From an uncultured Granulosicoccus sp. (GTDB lineage: Bacteria; Pseudomonadota; Gammaproteobacteria; Granulosicoccales; Granulosicoccaceae): a DNA stretch of 64,000 bases. A program made the position numbers and the translations under genes. Under the pieces are notes generated by a model. The model was not told where the DNA came from. It searched no databases and was given only the letters and a program-made list of their open reading frames with translations. The DNA lies in the NCBI GenBank assembly GCA_947495035.1, contig CANLXI010000005.1, forward strand, positions 124,001 through 188,000. The letters are read 5' to 3'. Shown here one piece after another: positions 1-8,619 of this stretch; within the stretch, counting starts at the first letter, position 1, and each line of letters starts with the position of its first letter.

Positions 1-233
1 GTCGCTACGTGACCGAGGATGTCCCCTATGGCCTGGTCGTGACAGCAGCGCTGGGTCGACTGGTCGGCAAGCCAGCTGTTCTGCATGAGGCCGGAGTTGC
101 ACTGTTTTCGGCCATGTACGAAAGAGACTTTGCGGCCGAGAACGATCTGCTGGCCGCTCTGCAACTGGAGAACGTTGCTCTCGAGCAGCTGCGAGATGCT
201 GCCTGTAGCGGCATTCTGCATGCCGCTCGATAA
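1..233 (+). CDS. Opine (octopine/nopaline) dehydrogenase-like protein, C-terminal fragment
   Basis: The reading frame is open from the left edge and ends in TAA at 231-233, so only the last ~77 residues are present. The fragment reads RYVTEDVPYGLV followed by a helical tail. RYLTEDVPYGLV-like text is characteristic of the C-terminal helical domain of the NAD/NADP octopine-nopaline dehydrogenase family, which reductively joins an amino acid to a 2-oxo acid or oxidises the product. The Rossmann domain lies outside the window. An ABC importer for amine-type solutes begins about 125 bp downstream on the same strand, which fits a shared role in opine or amino-acid-conjugate metabolism; that link is inference. 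The assignment rests on one short conserved block. Confidence 0.65.
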   Translation, partial: RYVTEDVPYGLVVTAALGRLVGKPAVLHEAGVALFSAMYERDFAAENDLLAALQLENVALEQLRDAACSGILHAAR

Positions 234-358
234 TTCTGTTCTGCCTGGCAAGGTCCGATCCTGTTTCGTTCGGACGGTGTCAATAGACAGCCACATGTAG
301 TAGGTTCGATGATGCCTCTTCAAGGTATCGAATGCCAACATTACCGGAGAACATGAAT

Positions 359-1465
359 ATGAAACCCATCAATACCAGCCGTCGCAAGTTTCTGGGCACT
401 GCTGCTGCCGCCAGTACGGTGTTCGCAGCCACGCCCTATATCCGTACAGCCTATGCCGATTCGGGCGAAGTGAATATCTGGACGTACGACAGCTTCGTAC
501 CGGAATCGTTTCGCAAGCAGTTCGAAAAGGATACCGGCATCAAGGTCAACATTCGTCTGGTCGACGACCAGGGCAAGCAGTTCAATCTTCTGGCAGCGGA
601 AGCGCCAGAGCCCACAGTGGATATCGTGACGGTTGCCGGACACCGTTTTCTGCAGTTCATCGACTCGGAATTGCTGGCACCGATGGATAGCGAACGGCTC
701 AGCAACTGGGGAAATCTGAACCCCATCTATACCGAAAGCGACTGGGCCACCATCAACGGACACAAGTGGGGAGCTCCCATCCTGTCCGGGGCCGAAATAC
801 TGGCCTACAACACCGAACTGGTCTCCGCCGATGAAGCGCGCAGCTGGGATGTCATGTTCTCGGAAAAATACAAGCAGCAGACTGCCTACATCATTCAGGA
901 CATGATGTCCATCGTCATGCTGTACAAGGGCTATGACGGCAATATGGTCGAGTATCTGGATGATCCCGAGAAGGCTGCTGCGATTGTTGCCGAGGCCCGT
1001 GATTTCCTGATCGACAAGAAGGATCTCGTGCGCAAGTACTACGATGGCGGGGCAGAGGTACAGCAGATGTTCATCAATCAGGATATCGCGCTGGGCCATG
1101 CCTGGAACGGTCCGATTGCCAAACTCATCAACGACGGCTTCCCGGTCGACATGACCATTCCCAAGGAAGGCAGCTACGGTTTTGTCTACACGCTGAACAT
1201 CGCGAACAATGCGCCCAACAGCGACAATGCCTACACCTTTCTGAATGCCCTGCTGGCCTCTTCCGAGATCGGGGCGTCCATGACCCGCGAGACCGGCTTC
1301 ATCTCCACCTACAAGGACGCCGCGCAGCACCTGAGCGAGCTGGAAAGAAAATCCACCGCCTTTACCGAAGAAGAACTGGCCGGTCTGAAGTTCTTCCGCG
1401 CCGAAGCCAACGAGATGAAATACAGTCTGGTTGACCCGGCCGTGGAGCAGATCAAGGCGGCCTAG
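359..1465 (+). CDS. Tat-exported ABC transporter substrate-binding protein (PotD/spermidine-putrescine type)
   Basis: Periplasmic solute receptor of a PotABCD-like importer. The N-terminus carries a twin-arginine signal (SRRKFLG at about residues 7-13), an Ala-rich hydrophobic stretch and a probable AYA cleavage site. The mature protein begins with an NIWTYDSFVPESF-type strand typical of COG0687 receptors, followed by the two-lobe periplasmic-binding fold (~368 residues, normal length). I prefer ATG 359 because GGAGA at 346-350 lies 8 nt upstream; an ATG at 353 has almost no spacing, and a longer start at 332 adds residues before the Tat motif. Permease and ATPase genes follow directly with overlaps, so this is the first gene of a four-gene operon. 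The ligand could be a polyamine, an opine or a related amine; the sequence does not decide. Confidence 0.9.
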   Translation: MKPINTSRRKFLGTAAAASTVFAATPYIRTAYADSGEVNIWTYDSFVPESFRKQFEKDTGIKVNIRLVDDQGKQFNLLAAEAPEPTVDIVTVAGHRFLQFIDSELLAPMDSERLSNWGNLNPIYTESDWATINGHKWGAPILSGAEILAYNTELVSADEARSWDVMFSEKYKQQTAYIIQDMMSIVMLYKGYDGNMVEYLDDPEKAAAIVAEARDFLIDKKDLVRKYYDGGAEVQQMFINQDIALGHAWNGPIAKLINDGFPVDMTIPKEGSYGFVYTLNIANNAPNSDNAYTFLNALLASSEIGASMTRETGFISTYKDAAQHLSELERKSTAFTEEELAGLKFFRAEANEMKYSLVDPAVEQIKAA

Positions 1466-1466
1466 T

Positions 1467-2486
1467 GTGATAACTGACGTGCAGAATCAATCAAAGGAAA
1501 GTCCTGTCGCTTCCCTGCCTGTCGGGTCGGGAAATGCAGGCCAGGGTCCGGGTGACAAGGTTCCCTTCTGGGGAACCCTGTCCGGGCAGAAGGGCTACCA
1601 GTTGCTGGTGGACTTTCTGTTCGGATCGGAGCGTCGACAATTCGCGCTGCTCGCGGGCATTCCCTTCATATGGGTGCTGACCCAGCACCTGGGGCCTGTT
1701 CTGCAGATGCTGTACGTCAGTTTTCTGGATGCCTATCCAGTGGCGGTGGGTGCGGAAACGCAGCTGACGCTGAAGCATTATCTGCTGTTCTTCGAGGAAG
1801 CCGTATACCGGATGCCGTTTCTGCGCACCCTGGCCTTTTCCTTTGTGCTGACTTTTGCCACGTTGGTCATCGTCTACCCGGTGGCCTACTTTCTGGCCCG
1901 GCATGTCAAGCGTCAGAATCAGCTGGCGTTCCTGCTGCTGTTGCTGATCCCCTTCTGGGTAGGCGAGATCGTCAGAACCTTTGCCATCATGATCCTGTTG
2001 GGCAACAACGGTGCCGTCAATCTGCTGTTGAAATCACTCGGCTTCATCGACCGCCCCATCCCGTTCATGTACACCGGATTTTCAGTCGGTTTCGGGGTCA
2101 TCTACCTGACGTCCCTGTACATGCTGTTGCCGCTGTATTCGGCTCTGGAGAAGATACCGGGCAGCTATTCGGAAGCAGCGGCCGATCTGGGGGCCGGTGC
2201 CTGGACCCGTTTTCGACGGGTTACCCTGCCGCTGTCCTACGAAGGTATTGCATCGGGTTGTACGCTGGTATTTCTGATGTCCACCGGCTTCTATGCCGCT
2301 CCGGTGCTGCTGGGTGGTCCAGGCACGACGGTCTTTGCCGAGACCATTGCCGGCTTCTTCCACGTTGCCGGTGACCGCTGGCCAACCGGGGCCGCCTTCG
2401 CCTGCATCCTATTTCTGACCTCACTCATCATTACCGCACTGTTCATGAAATTCATGGGACGACTGTCCAGCAGGGGACAACGATGA
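1467..2486 (+). CDS. ABC transporter permease (PotB-like)
   Basis: Inner-membrane permease with about six hydrophobic segments and the cytoplasmic EAA loop that docks to the ATPase (SEAAADLGAGAWTRFRRV, about 60 residues before the last membrane segments). It is of the PotB/HI-type binding-protein-dependent permease family. A long ~60-residue N-terminal cytoplasmic part precedes the first membrane span. The start is uncertain: GTG 1467 lies 2 nt after the upstream stop with a weak AAGG at 1454-1457, whereas a TTG at 1431 would overlap the receptor gene by 35 nt. It overlaps the next permease gene by 4 bp (ATGA). It pairs with that gene to form the heterodimeric channel. Confidence 0.88.
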   Translation: MITDVQNQSKESPVASLPVGSGNAGQGPGDKVPFWGTLSGQKGYQLLVDFLFGSERRQFALLAGIPFIWVLTQHLGPVLQMLYVSFLDAYPVAVGAETQLTLKHYLLFFEEAVYRMPFLRTLAFSFVLTFATLVIVYPVAYFLARHVKRQNQLAFLLLLLIPFWVGEIVRTFAIMILLGNNGAVNLLLKSLGFIDRPIPFMYTGFSVGFGVIYLTSLYMLLPLYSALEKIPGSYSEAAADLGAGAWTRFRRVTLPLSYEGIASGCTLVFLMSTGFYAAPVLLGGPGTTVFAETIAGFFHVAGDRWPTGAAFACILFLTSLIITALFMKFMGRLSSRGQR

Positions 2487-3271
2487 CCGGTAAAACCCGA
2501 ATACTGATGTCGCTGATCTATGCGGCCTTCGTGGTGTATGTCTTCGTGCCACTGACCATGATGATCATCATGGGTTTCAAGGATTCCAAGTTCATCGGCT
2601 TTCCCATCAAGAGCTGGACTCTGGACTGGTATGGCCGTGTGTTTCAGGACACCGAAGTCATGAGCGTTTTCGGTTATTCGGTGCTGATCGCCATCGGCTC
2701 GACCCTGGTCTCCCTGATGATCGGAACCTGGATTGCCGTCCTGCTCTCCGGCAGAAAATTCTTCGGCAGAGCGCTGATATTCAGTCTGACCATACTGCCG
2801 GCAGTGGTGCCGGGCATCATCTCGGCCATTGCCTTTCGCATCTACGCACGCCTGCTGGGGATCGAGCCCGGCATGATGGCCGTCATCTGGGCGCATGCGG
2901 TACACAATGTGCCGTTCGTCGTTCTGGTTATCGTTGCCAGGCTGAGCACCATGCCGACCAACTACATCGAAGCAGCTCGTGATCTCGGAGCCGATCCTCT
3001 GGTGGCATTCACTCGGGTGACACTGCCGTACCTGCGTCCAGCCATGATCGGGGCAGGCATCTTCTGTCTGCTGCTCAGTTTTGATGATTTTGTCCGTTCC
3101 TATTTCCTGGGAGGCTATCAGCCAACCCTGCCCGTATTGATCTTCTCCAAGCTGCGATCGGGCATGTCGCCGGAAATCAATGCCATTTCAACCATCGTCA
3201 TCGTCCTGACAGCCGTCCTGGGCGTCTGGGCCGAGCGTTCCATGCGACGCATGAACGGAGCCGGCCGGTGA
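2483..3271 (+). CDS. ABC transporter permease (PotC-like)
   Basis: Second inner-membrane subunit of the importer, 262 residues with six hydrophobic segments, a usual PotC length. The EAA loop reads IEAARDLGADPLVAFTRV, which is canonical. The start ATG overlaps the stop of the preceding permease (ATGA), and its own TGA overlaps the start region of the ATPase gene, which indicates translational coupling. It shows the typical PotC opening of one hydrophobic helix followed by a periplasmic loop containing SWTLDWYGRVF. Heterodimer formation with the upstream permease is inferred from family and arrangement. Confidence 0.9.
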   Translation: MTGKTRILMSLIYAAFVVYVFVPLTMMIIMGFKDSKFIGFPIKSWTLDWYGRVFQDTEVMSVFGYSVLIAIGSTLVSLMIGTWIAVLLSGRKFFGRALIFSLTILPAVVPGIISAIAFRIYARLLGIEPGMMAVIWAHAVHNVPFVVLVIVARLSTMPTNYIEAARDLGADPLVAFTRVTLPYLRPAMIGAGIFCLLLSFDDFVRSYFLGGYQPTLPVLIFSKLRSGMSPEINAISTIVIVLTAVLGVWAERSMRRMNGAGR

Positions 3272-4401
3272 TGAGAGAAAACCCCAACATCAATCAGGAT
3301 GCAGCAACAAGCATGAGCCAGAACGCAGAGACCCTCGTCCAGCTGCAGGGCGTGTCCAAACGCTTCGGATCCGTCATTGCACTGGACGATCTGGATATCG
3401 ATATCAAGGCCGGTGAGTTCGTGACCTTTCTGGGGCCTTCGGGGTGTGGCAAGTCCACCACGCTGCGAATTCTGGGCGGTTTCGAGAAGCCGGACAACGG
3501 ACGGGTGATTCTGGACGGCGAGGATGTGACTCACCTGCCTCCCAACAAGCGCAAGGTGAACATGGTGTTTCAGGACTACGCCCTGTTTCCGCACATGAGT
3601 GTCGCGCAGAACATCGATTTCGGACTGGAGCTCAAGGGCATGACGGTATCGCAGATCGAAGCCCGCCGTCAGGAAGTCATGTCGTTTCTGGAACTGGATG
3701 AGTTCGGTTCCCGCTACCCGGACCAACTCTCCGGAGGGCAGCGTCAGCGTGTGGCACTGGCCCGGGCCCTGGCTCCCGATCCGGCCCTGCTGTTGCTCGA
3801 TGAACCGTTGGGTGCGCTGGATGCCAAACTGCGTTCCCAGGTGCAACAGGAGCTCAAGGCCATCCAGCGGCGCACCAATACCACCTTCTTCTTCGTGACG
3901 CATGATCAGGACGAGGCCTTGACCATGTCCGACCGAATCGTGGTGATGAACCAGGGCAAGGTGGAACAGGACGGTACACCGGAAGACCTGTATCTGCGTC
4001 CTGCCAGTCGCTTTGTTGCCGAGTTCATCGGTGAAACCAATCTGCTGAGCGGCCAGTGCCTGGGTATGGAAGGCGAGGAAGTGGTCATCGACTGGCATGG
4101 CAGTCACATCCGGGCGAGAGCCGGCGGACTGCGGCCCATCGAAGGCTCGGAGGTGACCTGCTCGCTGCGTCTGGAAAAGCTGTCATGCTCGCCAGGCCAT
4201 CCGGGCACCGATACAGCCATTGCGGCGCACATCACCAACAAGGTGTTCATGGGGAGCCGTACCGCGGTTACCGCCAGTATCGACGCTGCACCGGACGTCC
4301 AGTTACGCGCCTATGTGGATGCCGAGCTCGCCATCGGTTCCGTCGGCGACGCCGTTCAGGTTGGCTGGGACAATGCCAATCTTGCCTTGCTCCGCCAGTA
4401 G
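3268..4401 (+). CDS. ABC transporter ATP-binding protein (PotA-like)
   Basis: Cytoplasmic ATPase of the importer. Visible motifs in order: Walker [11 protein letters not shown]-loop VFQDYALFPHM, signature LSGGQRQRV, Walker B LLLLDEPLGALD and H-loop THDQDEA. A C-terminal regulatory TOBE-like part follows (about residues 260-377). This is the complete MalK/PotA architecture at normal length. The start is GTG 3268 or ATG 3271, both overlapping the upstream stop; ATG 3271 is equally acceptable. A second in-frame ATG (MSQNAE) lies 14 codons on and would remove a variable tail. This is the last gene of the four-gene transporter operon. A 6-bp inverted repeat (CCTGTC/GACAGG, 4413-4433) follows, with its right arm in the ribosome-binding region of the next gene. 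Confidence 0.92.
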   Translation: MMRENPNINQDAATSMSQNAETLVQLQGVSKRFGSVIALDDLDIDIKAGEFVTFLGPSGCGKSTTLRILGGFEKPDNGRVILDGEDVTHLPPNKRKVNMVFQDYALFPHMSVAQNIDFGLELKGMTVSQIEARRQEVMSFLELDEFGSRYPDQLSGGQRQRVALARALAPDPALLLLDEPLGALDAKLRSQVQQELKAIQRRTNTTFFFVTHDQDEALTMSDRIVVMNQGKVEQDGTPEDLYLRPASRFVAEFIGETNLLSGQCLGMEGEEVVIDWHGSHIRARAGGLRPIEGSEVTCSLRLEKLSCSPGHPGTDTAIAAHITNKVFMGSRTAVTASIDAAPDVQLRAYVDAELAIGSVGDAVQVGWDNANLALLRQ

Positions 4402-4442
4402 GCTGTATTGTCCCTGTCGACACTCGTGACAGGAACCCGTGA

Positions 4443-4661
4443 ATGGCGGTCAATGACAGAGGGGCACCGACCGCCCCGACGCACGACATCATGATGATTC
4501 AGGAAAGCATGAAGGTTGCCGGCTACTACCGTGGGACGATCGACGGTCTGGCAGGCAGCCTGACATTCGCAGCCGTGCGTGCCTACAAGAAGCAGAACCA
4601 CATGCCGGTGAACAATCGTCTGACCGACGAGTTCATCGAGCATCTGCGAGAACACGCCTGA
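4443..4661 (+). CDS. Small peptidoglycan-binding-domain protein
   Basis: A 72-residue protein made almost entirely of a PG_binding_1-like three-helix module: MIQESMKVAGYYRGTIDG, then an SLTFAAVRAYKKQN segment. In this family the motif is LQ..L...GYY.G.IDG..G..T..AV..FQ. There is no signal peptide or membrane segment, so it may act as a stand-alone module, or be a cytoplasmic homologue of spore/cell-wall binding domains. The SD AGGA (4431-4434) is 8 nt upstream of ATG. It lies 41 bp after the transporter ATPase gene and could be co-transcribed; a functional link is not evident. Confidence 0.7.
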   Translation: MAVNDRGAPTAPTHDIMMIQESMKVAGYYRGTIDGLAGSLTFAAVRAYKKQNHMPVNNRLTDEFIEHLREHA

Positions 4662-4919
4662 TCCGGTTGAGCCCACCGAGAGGGTTTGTCATTCGAGTAC
4701 CAGCCTGCAGGTTTCCGACGCCCAGCGGGACCTGCTCGCCAGCCATCCCGTGAAAACCGGCATCTGATTGTATAGCCAGTAGTCGGTGTCGGCCGGTGTT
4801 GCGAGGCGACAATGCCCTGCAATACTCGCGGCATGAATGACAGGGAAATTGTCTTGTGCCGGCAAACCGGGCACACACGTGAATCGCGCTTCCGGCGGCT
4901 GTGGTTGAAGGTCGAGACC

Positions 4920-5915
4920 ATGAGCGCAGAGAAGGCGCGGCTCGAATCCACGCTGGACCAACTGGTCACGAGACTGGAATCCGAAGTACTGCCGGTCGAG
5001 CAGGCAGTGGCGGAGGTGTGTCGGCAGACACTGGGACGCCTCCTGATGTTCTCGGAACGGAAGACGCTGGGCAAGAAGCGGCGCATGGCACTGACCCCCT
5101 GGATAGACGAGCTGCTGGATCTGCTGCTGGATGTCGGATTTGTGGAGGACACATTACGTGATCGCATTGCCCGTCATCACGCAAGCGTCCTGAATGTTTC
5201 GCTGGACCCTGACTGTGCTTGTGGCGATTGGCATCAGCTGGAGGCATGGCTGGAGCGGCAGGCAGCACAGGAGGCGTGTCTTGAATGGGAATTCCCCGGT
5301 GAAACCGAGTACCTTGCCGATGCCGATGCCGATGCCGACCGGCAGTTGGTAGACACGGACGTGTCACGGCCGGCGGACAGTGTCGCAGGATGGCATCTTG
5401 ATCATGATGAGGCCGCTGCGCGGAAAGTGTCGGGCGGCCTGGACGGCTCCGTGTTCAAGAGGCTGTTTCAGCAAACGGCTGCGGCCTTGCATCCGGACAA
5501 GGAGCTCGATGAACAGAAGCGCGACGACAAGCATGTGTTGATGACGAGACTGTTGCAGGCGCGTCGTGATCATGACCTGATCACATTGATGCAACTGCAC
5601 GAGCGCCATGCGCAAACAAAGGAGCAGCTGACAGCGGCTGACGAAAGGCAGCTGGAAGGCGTGTTGCGACAACAGCTCAGGGGGCTGCACAAGCAAATGG
5701 CTGCATTGCCTGACAAGTCCTTTCTGCACTTCATGGCCTATCACCGCTTCCATGATCCAGATGCTGCCGTGGTGGATGCCCGGATCAGCAGGCATGTCCT
5801 GCATCTGCAGCAACGCCAGCGTGCCTATCGTCGGTTTCTGGAGGAAGTCGCTACTTTGAAGCAGCTGCAGCAGCGATTGCATCCGGGGCATCGCTTTTCG
5901 AGTTGGCTCTGGTAG
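4920..5915 (+). CDS. J-domain-like protein of unknown function
   Basis: A 331-residue, charged, mostly helical soluble protein. The recognisable part is AAALHPDKE at about residues 186-194, with flanking helices (FKRLFQQT before, and a long helix with RLLQARRDHDLITLM after) resembling helix II - HPD - helix III of DnaJ. HPD is the tripeptide that stimulates Hsp70 ATPase. The N-terminal ~100 residues are a helical bundle. A (GCCGAT)3 repeat encodes an Ala-Asp run near the middle. I prefer ATG 4920 because AAGG at 4908-4911 sits 8 nt upstream; longer starts at 4833 and 4812 lack a good SD. I know no characterised homologue. J-like proteins of this layout are usually annotated only as molecular chaperone DnaJ. 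Confidence 0.6.
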   Translation: MSAEKARLESTLDQLVTRLESEVLPVEQAVAEVCRQTLGRLLMFSERKTLGKKRRMALTPWIDELLDLLLDVGFVEDTLRDRIARHHASVLNVSLDPDCACGDWHQLEAWLERQAAQEACLEWEFPGETEYLADADADADRQLVDTDVSRPADSVAGWHLDHDEAAARKVSGGLDGSVFKRLFQQTAAALHPDKELDEQKRDDKHVLMTRLLQARRDHDLITLMQLHERHAQTKEQLTAADERQLEGVLRQQLRGLHKQMAALPDKSFLHFMAYHRFHDPDAAVVDARISRHVLHLQQRQRAYRRFLEEVATLKQLQQRLHPGHRFSSWLW

Positions 5916-5947
5916 TTGATTGCCGTCCGTCAGGACGTTTCATGCAA

Positions 5948-5976
5948 CCGTCATTTTTCTGAAAGACAACTGTCAC
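5948..5976 (+). promoter_or_regulatory. Putative PHO box (three 11-bp-phased half-sites)
   Basis: CCGTCAT (5948-5954), CTGAAAG (5959-5965) and CTGTCAC (5970-5976) are separated by 4-nt T- or A-rich spacers. This gives the 11-bp phasing of PhoB direct repeats (consensus CTGTCAT). The outer two match 6 of 7 positions, the middle one 4 of 7. The site lies 22 bp before the GTG of the sulfotransferase gene. No clear -10 box is seen at the expected distance, and a transcript from here would be nearly leaderless, so activity is uncertain. Confidence 0.4.
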
Positions 5977-5998
5977 ATGATGGTGTCAGCCTTGCACG

Positions 5999-7264
5999 GT
6001 GACTGATAGCGGGCAGGCAGAATCAACGGATGCGCAGGTATCCGGGCTTGGAGGAAGCAGCAGCACTGCAGAGGCCAGGGTTCTGACCATTGCTGCAGTT
6101 GTCATGCTGTGCCTGAAAGCATGCGCTTCATCGATTTGTCGCTGGGGCAGCCTGTTGAGACAGTTGGCATTTCCCGGTGTGTTCCCGGGTGGCAAGATCC
6201 ATCTGATGCGTTGCGCGCTGGGAATCCCGGTCCTGGCACTGTTGTTTGCCGTGCAGTTGCTGAATGCGGCAGGTCTCCTGCTCGACGAGATTCTGTTCCG
6301 ACGTTACCGGGAAGTTCGCCTGCGTCGGCCGGTTTTCATTCTCGGTGTGCCGCGCAGTGGCACTACGCATACCCATCATCTGTTGTCATCCGATCCGCGA
6401 TACACGACGGTACAGCTGTGGGAGGCCCTGTTTGCTCCCAGTATCAGCCAACGCCACCTTCTCGGGTGGGTGGCCCGGCTGGATGCGCGCTGTGGTGGAT
6501 ACCTTGCGCGATTCCTCGTCAAGCTCGAGCAACGGTTGCAAAGCTCACTGGATTCGGTCCACCCCACAGGGCTGCGCTCCCCGGAGGAGGATTTTCTGCT
6601 GCTGATGTCGACGCTGGATTGTTTTCTGCTGGTGCTGGCGTTTCCCGAATGCCACTGGCTGTGGCAACTGGCGCAAGCAGACGACAAGGATGACAGGCAG
6701 CAGGCAAGGCAGGTCGTGAAGCGCTACCGAAGGCTGCTGCAGAGACATGTGTATTTTCATGGGCAGCACTGTCAGATGTTGTCCAAGAACGCATCGTTTG
6801 CAGGTCTGGCGCTGAGTCTGGCGGAGGCGTTTCCGGATAGCGTTTTCATCGTCTGCGAGCGTGATGCTCCGATGGCCGTGCGCTCACAATTGCGCAGCCT
6901 TGCCGATGCCCGGCGACAACTGTTTACCGACAGCGTCTGTCCCGACTTCGAGCGTCGTTTGCTCGATACGCTGCATTTCTACTACCGCAATCTGGATCGT
7001 CTGAAACAGGCTCTGCCAGCGGAGCGTTGTGCCAGCATTGCACTTGCACGTCTGTCTCGAGAGCCGCGACAGGCCATGCAACACATCCATGAGCAACTCC
7101 TGCTCGGTTCCCCTGACGCGCTGGATCAGGCCTTGTCTGCACTGGAAGCCCGTGAGCCGCTACGGCCGGGAACCATCGAACCAGCACGGCAGGAATCCCC
7201 CGATGCGCAGGCTCGATTCGATCGCTTTCAGGCCTGGCGACATGCCCCGGAGAATCGACTGTGA
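5999..7264 (+). CDS. Membrane-associated sulfotransferase family protein
   Basis: Predicted PAPS-dependent sulfotransferase (Sulfotransfer_3 type). The 5'-phosphosulfate loop reads FILGVPRSGTT at about residue 113, and a LSKNASF block resembles the conserved segment before the 3'-phosphate-binding helix, with RSQLRSLAD further on. The N-terminal ~100 residues contain hydrophobic stretches (for example GIPVLALLFAVQLLNAAG), so membrane attachment is likely. The acceptor is unknown; a glycan or glycolipid is plausible, because a glycosyltransferase and a polysaccharide deacetylase-like gene follow with overlaps. The GTG start is tentative (next in-frame ATG at 6104). A PHO-like site lies just upstream. 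Confidence 0.8.
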   Translation: MTDSGQAESTDAQVSGLGGSSSTAEARVLTIAAVVMLCLKACASSICRWGSLLRQLAFPGVFPGGKIHLMRCALGIPVLALLFAVQLLNAAGLLLDEILFRRYREVRLRRPVFILGVPRSGTTHTHHLLSSDPRYTTVQLWEALFAPSISQRHLLGWVARLDARCGGYLARFLVKLEQRLQSSLDSVHPTGLRSPEEDFLLLMSTLDCFLLVLAFPECHWLWQLAQADDKDDRQQARQVVKRYRRLLQRHVYFHGQHCQMLSKNASFAGLALSLAEAFPDSVFIVCERDAPMAVRSQLRSLADARRQLFTDSVCPDFERRLLDTLHFYYRNLDRLKQALPAERCASIALARLSREPRQAMQHIHEQLLLGSPDALDQALSALEAREPLRPGTIEPARQESPDAQARFDRFQAWRHAPENRL

Positions 7265-8619
7265 AACCAGACACCTTGGCACACCAGCAGCGAAGCACCA
7301 TGAGCGAATCCACGGAATCAGGCCCACGCAAGGGTAAAACGGTTGAGCGATGGCCCTCGGTCGCGGAGCTGCCTGAATCGCGGGCAGCGATAACAAATGG
7401 CGATGACAGAGTGTCGTCGGAAGAGGGCAGGTGCGGACAGCGCCGCATGACGGCTTCGACCGCTGAGCAACCGTATCCACTGGCGAGTAGCCTTGCAAGG
7501 CCTTCGATGCGCGTTGTGGTGCTGAGCGATGCGGAGCCCGACAGAAACGGCGTGGGTTCCTATTACGCGGATCTCGTGGTTCAACTGCGAGGGCATGTCG
7601 ACAGTGCTGTATTGTTTCATCCAGGCAATCAGGCGTCACCGGGCTATCGCTACCTGAGCGCACCATTGCCGGGGGATCATACCCAGAGGATCTCGGTTCC
7701 GCGGCCAACCCATCTGTGGCGGGCGATCAGCCAGTCCAGACCGACGGTCATCATCGTGCCGACACCGGGGCCGTTTGGTCTGGCGGGCCTGCTGATTGCC
7801 AGAAAGCTGGGCATTCCGCTGATCGTCGGATTCCATACGCACTATGAAGCACTGGCTACCCTGTATTGGCAGAATCGTTTCGGTTTTGTCTGCCAACGCT
7901 ACCTGAACTGGTGTAACCGTCTGTTGTTTCGGCACGGTGCTGCCGTGCTGGCCAATTCGCCAGACATGCTGCGTCAGGCGATGACCGGCGGAGCGCGAGC
8001 AGCCAATCTGATGGGGACGTCAGTGCCCGACGAGTTCGTGCGACTGCCGGCAATGCCGCTGAATCGCTCGGTCGACGCGGTACTGTTCGCGGGACGCCTG
8101 GCCGGTGAGAAGAACCTGCCGGACGTGCTGGACGCGGCCAGGCGCCATCCTCATATCCGGTTCACGATTGCCGGTGATGGCCCGATGCGTAGCGTCGTCG
8201 AACAGGCTGCAGGGGAACTGCCCAATCTGGACTATCTGGGATGGGTGGCCCGAACCGATCTGCTGAGCCTGATGGATCAGCATGATGTGCTGTTGCTGCC
8301 TTCGAAGGTGGAGTCCTTCGGTACGGTTGCGCTGGAGGGCATGGCGCGGGGCCGGTTGGTCATTGTCACGGCTACCTGTGGTATCTCGGAATGGCCGCAA
8401 CTGGCCGATTCGCTGTTCATCGTGGCCGATGACGAGACCCCTTCACGCACACTGCAGCGACTGTGTGGCCTGAGTCCGGAGTTCAGGCAGGCATTGGCAA
8501 CGCAGGCTCGACAACGAGCGGTGGATCTGAATTCCTGGAATATCAGCTCCTGGATGCAGACCCTGCAACGCGTGCAGGCGAACGCCCCTTCCACCCTGAC
8601 GAATGTATTGGTCGCATGA
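7261..8619 (+). CDS. Glycosyltransferase family 4 protein
   Basis: GT-B fold glycosyltransferase. After an ~80-residue polar N-terminal extension, the first Rossmann domain begins with MRVVVLSDAEPDRNGVGSYY, the usual GT4 opening with a Gly-rich loop. The C-terminal donor-binding domain has LFAGRLAGEKN and an E-x7-E motif, ESFGTVALE, at about residues 351-359, which contacts the nucleotide sugar and acts in retaining transfer. GTG 7261 has GGAG at 7249-7252, 8 nt upstream, and overlaps the sulfotransferase stop (GTGA). The domain layout resembles GT4 enzymes that glycosylate diacylglycerol or phosphatidylinositol mannoside-type acceptors, but the acceptor cannot be read from sequence. The extension is longer than usual. 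Confidence 0.88.
   Translation: MKPDTLAHQQRSTMSESTESGPRKGKTVERWPSVAELPESRAAITNGDDRVSSEEGRCGQRRMTASTAEQPYPLASSLARPSMRVVVLSDAEPDRNGVGSYYADLVVQLRGHVDSAVLFHPGNQASPGYRYLSAPLPGDHTQRISVPRPTHLWRAISQSRPTVIIVPTPGPFGLAGLLIARKLGIPLIVGFHTHYEALATLYWQNRFGFVCQRYLNWCNRLLFRHGAAVLANSPDMLRQAMTGGARAANLMGTSVPDEFVRLPAMPLNRSVDAVLFAGRLAGEKNLPDVLDAARRHPHIRFTIAGDGPMRSVVEQAAGELPNLDYLGWVARTDLLSLMDQHDVLLLPSKVESFGTVALEGMARGRLVIVTATCGISEWPQLADSLFIVADDETPSRTLQRLCGLSPEFRQALATQARQRAVDLNSWNISSWMQTLQRVQANAPSTLTNVLVA

Noticed and set aside
254..277. GTCCGA/TCGGAC inverted repeat after the opine-dehydrogenase-like gene
   Set aside because: Only 6 bp with a loop of about 11 nt and no T-run; too weak to call a terminator.
4413..4433. 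6-bp inverted repeat after the PotA-like gene as a terminator
   Set aside because: The stem is short, the loop is 9 nt, no T-run follows and the right arm overlaps the SD of the next gene, so termination is unlikely.
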